Source: an uncultured Erysipelotrichaceae bacterium
Lineage (GTDB): Bacteria > Bacillota_I > Bacilli_A > Erysipelotrichales > Erysipelotrichaceae
Assembly: GCA_900314345.1 (NCBI GenBank)
Contig: OMUX01000375.1
Coordinates: 1-11,251, forward strand
Reading direction: 5' to 3'
Length of the DNA: 11,251 nt
Below the pieces are notes generated by a model. The model searched no databases. It had not been told where the DNA came from and worked only from the letters and a program-made list of their open reading frames with translations. How positions within the stretch are numbered: position 1 is the stretch's first letter; every line of letters starts with the position of its first letter. The position numbers were made by a program, and so were the translations under genes. Positions 6,354 to 11,251 of this stretch are shown here, one piece after another.

Positions 6354-8214
6354 AGTCATTGTAATCGGCGGAGGACATGCAGGCATTGAAGCAGCGCTTG
6401 CCTGTGCCCGTCTGAGACATAAAACCCTGATGCTCACCCTGAGCATTGACAATATCGGCAAGATGCCCTGCAACCCGAGTGTCGGCGGACCGGCCAAGGG
6501 TATTGTTGTCAGGGAGATCGATGCTCTGGGCGGACAGATGCCCGTCACAGCAGACAAAACAGCACTGCAGTTCAAGATGCTCAACAGTGCCAAAGGGCCT
6601 GGTGTCCGTGCACTGCGCGTACAGTCGGACAAGATTGCCTACAAGAAGATGATGCAGGATGTCTGTCTGCATCAGGAAAACCTCACGGTCATGGCAGGCA
6701 TGGCCGTGAAGATTGAAGTGGAAAACCAGAAGGTGAAGGGAGTTGTGCTGAAGGATGGCTCCTTTCTTTCCTGTGATATCGTCATCCTGACAACCGGCAC
6801 CTACATGGCAGGTCTGAACATGATCTCTGCCGAGGTCACACCGGGCGGCCCGGACCGGGAAGAGACAACAGACATGCTCAGCCAGTCCTTAAGGGATGCC
6901 GGCATCCGGACATTCCGTCTCAAGACCGGAACACCGCCAAGAGTACTGACTTCTTCCATTGATTTTTCAAAGACAAAGCTCGAACCCGGAACGGATGCCT
7001 TCCTTGCCTTTTCCGAGACAACAAAGGAAATCCGTCCGTTCAGTGAGCAGGTTCCCTGCTACATGACATACACCACACCGGAAACCCACGAGATCATTCT
7101 CTCCAACCTGAACAAGTCCAGCATGTATTCCGGTGTCGTCAAGGGAGTCGGACCAAGATACTGCCCGAGCATTGAAGACAAGCTTGTCCGCTTCAAGGAC
7201 AAGCCCCGTCATCTTCTCTTCCTGGAACCGGAGAGCCTCACGATGGATACCACGTATGTCCAGGGATTCTCCACATCCCTTCCAAGGGATATTCAGGAGA
7301 AGATGACGCATAGCCTGCCGGGCTTTGAGCACTGCATCATCAAGAAGTATGCATATGCCATTGAGTATGATGCGATTGATCCGATTCAGATGATGCCGAG
7401 CGAGGAAAACAAGATCGTGGAGAATCTCTTCACGGCAGGCCAGGTCAACGGTACCTCCGGCTATGAAGAAGCAGCCGGCCAGGGCATCATGGCAGGCATC
7501 AATGCATGCATGAAGCTGGAAGGAAGAAAACCGGTGGTCCTTGGAAGGGACCAGGCATACATCGGGGTCCTGCTGGATGATCTGACAACCAAGGGAACAA
7601 AGGAACCTTACAGACTGCTGACCAGCCGTGCAGAGTTCCGTCTGCTGTTACGGCATGACAATGCTGAACAGAGGCTCATTGACATCGGCAAGGATGCGGG
7701 TCTCATCAGCAGTGAACGCTATGATGCATACCTGAAGAAGCAGGAAATGCTTCATGAAACAGAGGAAACACTGAAGGAAACAGTGTTCGATCTGGATGAT
7801 CCGGCTGTGAAGGCATATCTGGAAAGCCTTGGCTATGAGACACCGGGTCATATCGGTGAAAAGGGCATTGACCTTGTCAGAAGACCGAAGGTGGAAAGCG
7901 AGAAGCTGCTTGCCGCAAAGGGCATCACAATTGATCATCGTCTTGGAGAAAAAGCCGACATTGAGATCAAGTATGAAGGCTATATCAACAAGGCACAGAG
8001 AGAAGCGAAGAAGCTGTCCCTGATGGAAGAGCAGAAGCTTGGCATGGACTTTGACTATGACCAGGTGGACAACCTCTCCATTGAAGGAAGACAGAAGCTC
8101 ATGAAGTACAGACCGGCAACCATCGGCCAGGCATCCCGCATCAGCGGTGTCAATCCGGCTGACATTGCCGTGCTTGCCATCGCCATCAGGCAGGGGAAAG
8201 GAAGAAGCGTATGA
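6340..8214 (+). CDS. mnmG: tRNA uridine-5-carboxymethylaminomethyl modification enzyme MnmG
   Basis: MnmG (GidA), in complex with MnmE, uses FAD, NADH and methylene-THF to modify U34 at C5 in several tRNAs. The 624-residue product is full length. It has the FAD-binding GGGHAGIEAA (10-19), CNPSVGGPAKG (44-54, with the conserved Cys44), KGPGVRALR (85-93), LKTGTPPR (194-201), PRYCPSIEDK (272-281, with Cys275 in the place of the second conserved Cys), GQVNGTSGYEEAA (367-379) and the C-terminal MnmE-binding helical domain ending in IGQASRISGVNPADIAVL. The segment around 167-180 (TPGGPDREETTDML) departs from the usual GGR-x-G form. The start ATG lies inside the upstream gene, with GGAAG at 6332-6336. 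Its stop overlaps the next start by ATGA. mnmE is not next to it in this window. Confidence 0.96.
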   Translation: MKDYEVIVIGGGHAGIEAALACARLRHKTLMLTLSIDNIGKMPCNPSVGGPAKGIVVREIDALGGQMPVTADKTALQFKMLNSAKGPGVRALRVQSDKIAYKKMMQDVCLHQENLTVMAGMAVKIEVENQKVKGVVLKDGSFLSCDIVILTTGTYMAGLNMISAEVTPGGPDREETTDMLSQSLRDAGIRTFRLKTGTPPRVLTSSIDFSKTKLEPGTDAFLAFSETTKEIRPFSEQVPCYMTYTTPETHEIILSNLNKSSMYSGVVKGVGPRYCPSIEDKLVRFKDKPRHLLFLEPESLTMDTTYVQGFSTSLPRDIQEKMTHSLPGFEHCIIKKYAYAIEYDAIDPIQMMPSEENKIVENLFTAGQVNGTSGYEEAAGQGIMAGINACMKLEGRKPVVLGRDQAYIGVLLDDLTTKGTKEPYRLLTSRAEFRLLLRHDNAEQRLIDIGKDAGLISSERYDAYLKKQEMLHETEETLKETVFDLDDPAVKAYLESLGYETPGHIGEKGIDLVRRPKVESEKLLAAKGITIDHRLGEKADIEIKYEGYINKAQREAKKLSLMEEQKLGMDFDYDQVDNLSIEGRQKLMKYRPATIGQASRISGVNPADIAVLAIAIRQGKGRSV

Positions 8215-8840
8215 AATGGGAAGATGTGGTTTCCAATGTGAAGGTCTACGGACTGGATGATGCAGTCAGGGGAGCGAAGTACTCCTTTGCGGTGGATCTC
8301 AGCAAAGTCAGTGATGAAGTGACGGATACAACCAGGAAGCTGGCCAAGTCACCGGTGGGAAGCGGACATGACAACTTCCTCAACGGAGCCATTGTGCAGT
8401 TTGATCTGACATTCTCTAACAAAGCATGGGTGGAGGCGGAACGCTATCATTTCCTGGATTTTGTTTCCTCTCAGTCCACGATGCACCGGATCACGAAGTT
8501 TGATCTCGACAGTGCGTACATTGAATACACGGACCCCCGCATCATTGCGATCATGAAGGAAAAGGTCAAGGATTACAACGACCTGCAGGCGGACATCAAG
8601 GAACGGGAAGCGGAAGGCAAGGATACCAGCACACTGCGTGATCTTGCCAATGAAAAGTATCTCGGCATCCTGTACTCCAATCCGGCCGGCTTTCGTCTGA
8701 CGGCCAAGATGACGACAAACTACAGACAGCTCAAGACCATCTACAGACAGAGAAGGAACCACAGACTTCCGGAATGGAGAGCATTCTGTTCCTGGATTGA
8801 GACCCTGCCGTATGCCGAGTTCATTACGGAAGATAACTGA
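8211..8840 (+). CDS. Divergent ThyX-like (flavin-dependent thymidylate synthase fold) protein
   Basis: The 209-residue product is not a standard ThyX, but its key blocks fall at the same spacing as in Thermotoga ThyX as I recall that sequence. GH (52-53) is followed without gaps by Arg78 of RYH (78-80), where ThyX has RHR. SSQSTMHR (86-93) stands where ThyX has S-x-NE-x-S-x-RY, with about two extra residues. Pro158 is followed 12 residues later by NYRQL (170-174), as in ThyX P...NAR-x-L. Arg181 matches the dUMP-activating Arg, and PEW (187-189) replaces AQWEI. ThyX methylates dUMP with methylene-THF and FAD; the altered RHR motif makes that activity doubtful. AAAGGAAG (8197-8204) is the ribosome binding site, and the ATGA overlap with mnmG implies coupling. 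Similar proteins occur in phages, to my recollection, so lateral origin is possible. Confidence 0.6.
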   Translation: MKWEDVVSNVKVYGLDDAVRGAKYSFAVDLSKVSDEVTDTTRKLAKSPVGSGHDNFLNGAIVQFDLTFSNKAWVEAERYHFLDFVSSQSTMHRITKFDLDSAYIEYTDPRIIAIMKEKVKDYNDLQADIKEREAEGKDTSTLRDLANEKYLGILYSNPAGFRLTAKMTTNYRQLKTIYRQRRNHRLPEWRAFCSWIETLPYAEFITEDN

Positions 8841-10017
8841 GTTTCTGCTCAGTTTCATGCTTTGTCTGACACTGGCTGCCTGCGGATGTGAAAGCACAGC
8901 TGCTTCACCCGCACCAGAAGAAGACAGGACAGTCTATGGCATCTGGTGGTCCTATCAGGAATATGAAAAATACTGCACGGACCTGGATGAAGAAACATAC
9001 CGCACAGTCATTCAGAATGCCTGTGATAATCTGAAGGATCTTGGCATCAATACGGTCTATGTCCATGCCGTCAGCTATACGGATGCCTTCTATCGTTCGG
9101 ATATCTATCCCTTCACCACACATCTTGGAAGCTGTGACTATGATCCATTGGCAGTGTGGGTGGAGCTTGCCCATGCCAATGATCTGAAGATCGAGGCATG
9201 GGTGAACCCCATGCGTTCCATCCTGGTCTCTGAAACAGACAGTCTTCCGGATGACTTCATCGTGAAGCAATGGATCAGGGAGAACAATGAACGCATCCGT
9301 CAGGTCAATGACCGGTACTACCTTAATCCTGCCTATCAGGAATGCCGTGATCTCATCACTTCCGTGGTGAAGGAGATTGCCCGGAACTATGATGTGGACG
9401 GTATTCATATGGATGACTACTTCTATCCGGAAGGCACAGAGGATAACTTTGATGCCTATGTCTTTTCCAAGGCAGAGGAAGAAAACGAAGAACTCGACCG
9501 CAGTACGTTCCGCATCAACAATGTCCGGGAACTGGTGAAGGAAATCCACGATACGGTGAAGTCCGCAAAGAGCGATCTGCGTTATGGCATCTCACCGGCA
9601 GGCAATATGGAAAACAACCTGCTGTTCTACTATGCAGATCCTTCCCAATGGGTAAAAGACGGCACCGTGGATTATCTGGAACCACAGATCTACTGGGGTT
9701 TTGAGCATCCCGTCAAGCCGTATGAAAGCACCCTTGAGGCATGGATGGAGATTACAGAAGGAACAGATGTACAGATGATCCCGGGACTTGCGGCATACAA
9801 GATCAATACCGCCGATGCCGGGACAACGGAATGGCAGGACAATGATGATATCCTGGCCAGACAGACACAGATGGCAATGGAAAAAGGGTGTGACGGCGTC
9901 GTGTATTTCGACTATGAAGCACTCTTTGATCCGGCTGAGGAAAACAAGGAAATTGTGGAGAATGAATTTCTCCACATAAAAAACTGCATTCAGGATCTTC
10001 AGCAGAATCATTCCTGA
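8812..10017 (+). CDS. Putative lipoprotein, GHL10/DUF187 glycoside-hydrolase-like family
   Basis: The product has 401 residues from ATG 8812. Its N-terminus is a lipoprotein signal: basic SLRK, a hydrophobic run FLLSFMLCLT, then LAAC with Cys24 as the lipidated residue, so it should sit on the outer face of the membrane. The mature part is a TIM-barrel-like domain of the GHL10 (DUF187) type: YGIWWSYQEY (42-51), LGINTVYVHAVSYTDAFY (77-94), IEAWVNPMR (127-135), DVDGIHMDDYFYP (194-206), ISPAGN (260-265) and VDYLEPQIYWG (286-296). Members are thought to act on envelope or other polysaccharides, but the reaction is not generally established; Asp residues in DGIHMDDY are candidates for the active site. 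A TTG at 8797 would give 406 residues. Neither start has a good ribosome binding site; 8812 gives the cleaner signal peptide. It overlaps the previous gene by 29 bases. Confidence 0.82.
   Translation: MPSSLRKITEFLLSFMLCLTLAACGCESTAASPAPEEDRTVYGIWWSYQEYEKYCTDLDEETYRTVIQNACDNLKDLGINTVYVHAVSYTDAFYRSDIYPFTTHLGSCDYDPLAVWVELAHANDLKIEAWVNPMRSILVSETDSLPDDFIVKQWIRENNERIRQVNDRYYLNPAYQECRDLITSVVKEIARNYDVDGIHMDDYFYPEGTEDNFDAYVFSKAEEENEELDRSTFRINNVRELVKEIHDTVKSAKSDLRYGISPAGNMENNLLFYYADPSQWVKDGTVDYLEPQIYWGFEHPVKPYESTLEAWMEITEGTDVQMIPGLAAYKINTADAGTTEWQDNDDILARQTQMAMEKGCDGVVYFDYEALFDPAEENKEIVENEFLHIKNCIQDLQQNHS
8835..8854 (+). other. Stem-loop over the stop codon of the ThyX-like gene
   Basis: AACTGAG (8835-8841) pairs perfectly with CTCAGTT (8848-8854) around the loop TTTCTG. 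The left arm contains the TGA stop (8838-8840) of the ThyX-like gene, and the hairpin lies inside the signal-peptide codons of the lipoprotein gene. Only a short TTT follows (8853-8855), so it is at best a weak terminator or an RNA element that tunes translation of the overlapping genes. Confidence 0.35.
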
Positions 10018-10042
10018 TGTAGAATAGCAGGAGAGGTCAGGC

Positions 10043-10741
10043 ATGGAATTAAAACAGCTGCAGGAATGGATGAGAAAAGAGAATCTGCCGTGTGATACGG
10101 AAACCATGCAAAGGCTTGGTCTTTACGCATCCCTTCTGCAGGAATGGAACGAGAAGATGAACCTGACCGCAATTGCGGAACCCTCTGAAATCTATGAGAA
10201 GCATTTCCAGGACTGCCTTCTGCCGCTGTCTTACCAGAAGCTGTCCGGAAGGATTGCGGATGTAGGAAGCGGTGCAGGATTTCCAGGCATGGTCTGGGCC
10301 ATTGTTTCGCCGGAATGCCGTTTTACACTGATTGAACCGACCGGCAAACGGTGTACCTTCCTTGCAGAAGTGAAGACACAGCTGAAGCTGGACAATGTAG
10401 AGATCATCAACGCCCGGGCTGAGGACTATGCAAAGGAACACCGGGAAATCTTTGATACCGTGACCGCAAGAGCTGTCGCTGCACTGCCTGTACTGTGCGA
10501 GCTCTGCATTCCATTAGTGAAGGTCAGCGGCATCTTCCTTGCCATGAAGGGTTCACAGGGAAAAGAAGAGGCACAGCAGGCAGAGCGTGCACTGAAGATG
10601 CTTGGCTGTGAAAACAGCGAGCTTCATGAAGACCGTCTTTCATCCGGAGATGAAAGAATCAACCTGATCTTCTGCAAGACAAAGCCAACGCCGGGGAAAT
10701 ATCCGCGGCCGTATGCACAGATCAAGAAGAAACCACTGTAA
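10043..10741 (+). CDS. rsmG: 16S rRNA (guanine-527-N7)-methyltransferase RsmG
   Basis: RsmG (GidB) uses S-adenosylmethionine to methylate N7 of G527 in the 530 loop of 16S rRNA; loss of the enzyme gives low-level streptomycin resistance in several bacteria. The 232-residue product has the N-terminal YASLLQEWNEKMNLTAI (28-44), the motif DPLL-like FQDCLLPL (55-62), the SAM-binding loop DVGSGAGFPG (73-82), IEPTGKRCTFL (97-107), the TARAVA segment (about 139-144) and the usual basic tail KYPRPYAQIKKKPL. The ATG at 10043 has GGAGAGG (10030-10036) six bases upstream. It starts 25 bases after the lipoprotein gene and ends 12 bases before the noc/parB start. mnmG and rsmG are usually adjacent; here two genes stand between them. 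Confidence 0.95.
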   Translation: MELKQLQEWMRKENLPCDTETMQRLGLYASLLQEWNEKMNLTAIAEPSEIYEKHFQDCLLPLSYQKLSGRIADVGSGAGFPGMVWAIVSPECRFTLIEPTGKRCTFLAEVKTQLKLDNVEIINARAEDYAKEHREIFDTVTARAVAALPVLCELCIPLVKVSGIFLAMKGSQGKEEAQQAERALKMLGCENSELHEDRLSSGDERINLIFCKTKPTPGKYPRPYAQIKKKPL

Positions 10742-10753
10742 AAGGGGCTGACA

Positions 10754-11251
10754 ATGGGAAAGAACATCTTTGACATCTTTGACAAGGACCGTACCGGAAA
10801 GGTTGTGGAGATTCCGATTGAGGAGATCAAGCCAAGCCGCTACCAGCCCCGCATCCGCTTTGATGAGGCAGCTCTGGATGAACTGACGGAATCCATCAAG
10901 ACAAACGGTCTGATCACACCGATCACCGTGCGGCAGATGGATGACCACTATGAGATCATCGCCGGAGAACGCAGATGGCGGGCCTGCACGAAAGCCGGCA
11001 TGGAATCCATTCCGGCATACATTCTTTCACCGGATGAAAACCAGGCAGCCCAGATGGCCCTGGTGGAAAACATCCAGAGAGAGGATCTGACTGCCGTGGA
11101 GGAAGCCAAGAGCTATGTACAGATCATGCGGCAGACAGGCCTGACGCAGGAACAGGTTGCCGCAAGCGTGGGCAAGTCCCAGTCTGCTGTGGCAAACAAG
11201 ATCCGTCTTCTGAACCTGCCGCAGGAAATCCAGCAGGCAGTGCTGGACAAG
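10754..11251 (+). CDS. noc: Noc/ParB-type CTP-dependent DNA-binding protein, N-terminal part
   Basis: The frame starts at ATG 10754 after AAGGGG (10742-10747) and is still open at the window edge, giving 166 residues. It has the ParB-type CTPase core: IPIEEIKPSRYQPR (20-33), GERRWRA (71-77) and ENIQRE (105-110), then a helix-turn-helix GLTQEQVAASVGKSQSAVANKIRLL (129-153). Such proteins bind parS (ParB) or Noc sites, load as clamps using CTP, and act in chromosome segregation or in keeping division off the nucleoid. Position right after rsmG and the KSQS-x-x-ANK-x-RLL segment favour Noc over Spo0J/ParB. The short N-terminus MGKNIFDIFDK, with aromatic and aliphatic residues alternating with charges, could be a membrane-targeting amphipathic helix like that of Bacillus Noc (inference). 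The C-terminal dimerisation domain and any following soj/parA are outside. Confidence 0.85.
   Translation, partial: MGKNIFDIFDKDRTGKVVEIPIEEIKPSRYQPRIRFDEAALDELTESIKTNGLITPITVRQMDDHYEIIAGERRWRACTKAGMESIPAYILSPDENQAAQMALVENIQREDLTAVEEAKSYVQIMRQTGLTQEQVAASVGKSQSAVANKIRLLNLPQEIQQAVLDK

Noticed and set aside
9998..10025. Possible promoter before rsmG (TTCAGC, 16 bases, TAGAAT)
   Set aside because: The -35 box is poor and the -10 box imperfect. The 25-base gap mostly holds the ribosome binding site, so co-transcription is the simpler reading.
10431..10449. CCGGGAAAT in rsmG, half of a Bacillus-type Noc binding sequence
   Set aside because: Only the right half matches; the left half is unlike the consensus, and a single half-site in coding DNA is expected by chance.

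Overview
The window reads as a gene-dense, housekeeping stretch of a low-to-mid GC member of the Bacillota. Every supported gene is on the + strand and gaps are a few bases to about 130 bases. The gene set (dnaX-ybaB-recR and mnmG-rsmG-noc/parB), a consensus sigma-A promoter and the purine-rich ribosome binding sites fit Bacillota. The very short (about 78 nt) SRP RNA without an Alu domain, instead of the long Bacillus/Clostridium form, points to an Erysipelotrichia- or Mollicutes-like lineage. That placement is inference; there is no rRNA in the window.

Region 1 (1-1048): the 3' end of a DUF218/YdcF-like gene, a near-perfect promoter, the SRP RNA gene (ffs), tadA (tRNA adenosine deaminase) and a 12-bp-stem intrinsic terminator overlapping the tadA stop. 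ffs and tadA appear to form one short transcription unit, with the SRP RNA as leader.

Region 2 (1048-5418): an extended -10 element, then dnaX, ybaB, recR and fhs, almost without gaps. Near its 3' end dnaX carries an in-phase A_AAA_AAA heptamer, an SD-like sequence 10 nt upstream and an 8-bp hairpin 4 nt downstream. This is the layout of the E. coli dnaX programmed -1 frameshift site, but placed so that only the last conserved peptide of the protein would be lost.

Region 3 (5436-10017): an unrecognised protein with an EVE/PUA-like N-terminal half, mnmG (tRNA U34 modification), a divergent ThyX-like flavoprotein-fold protein with an altered RHR signature, and a putative lipoprotein of the GHL10/DUF187 glycoside-hydrolase-like family. 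Start and stop codons overlap at all three junctions. Fhs, MnmG and the ThyX family all connect to one-carbon folate, and the latter two also to FAD, so this middle block may have a shared metabolic theme (inference).

Region 4 (10043-11251): rsmG (16S rRNA G527 methyltransferase) and the start of a Noc/ParB-type CTPase DNA-binding protein cut by the window edge. The window thus joins two clusters (dnaX-ybaB-recR and mnmG-rsmG-noc) that are both near oriC in Bacillus but lie on opposite sides of dnaA there. No tRNA, rRNA, insertion sequence, CRISPR array or phage integration signal was seen, and no gene-free stretch exceeds 300 bases.
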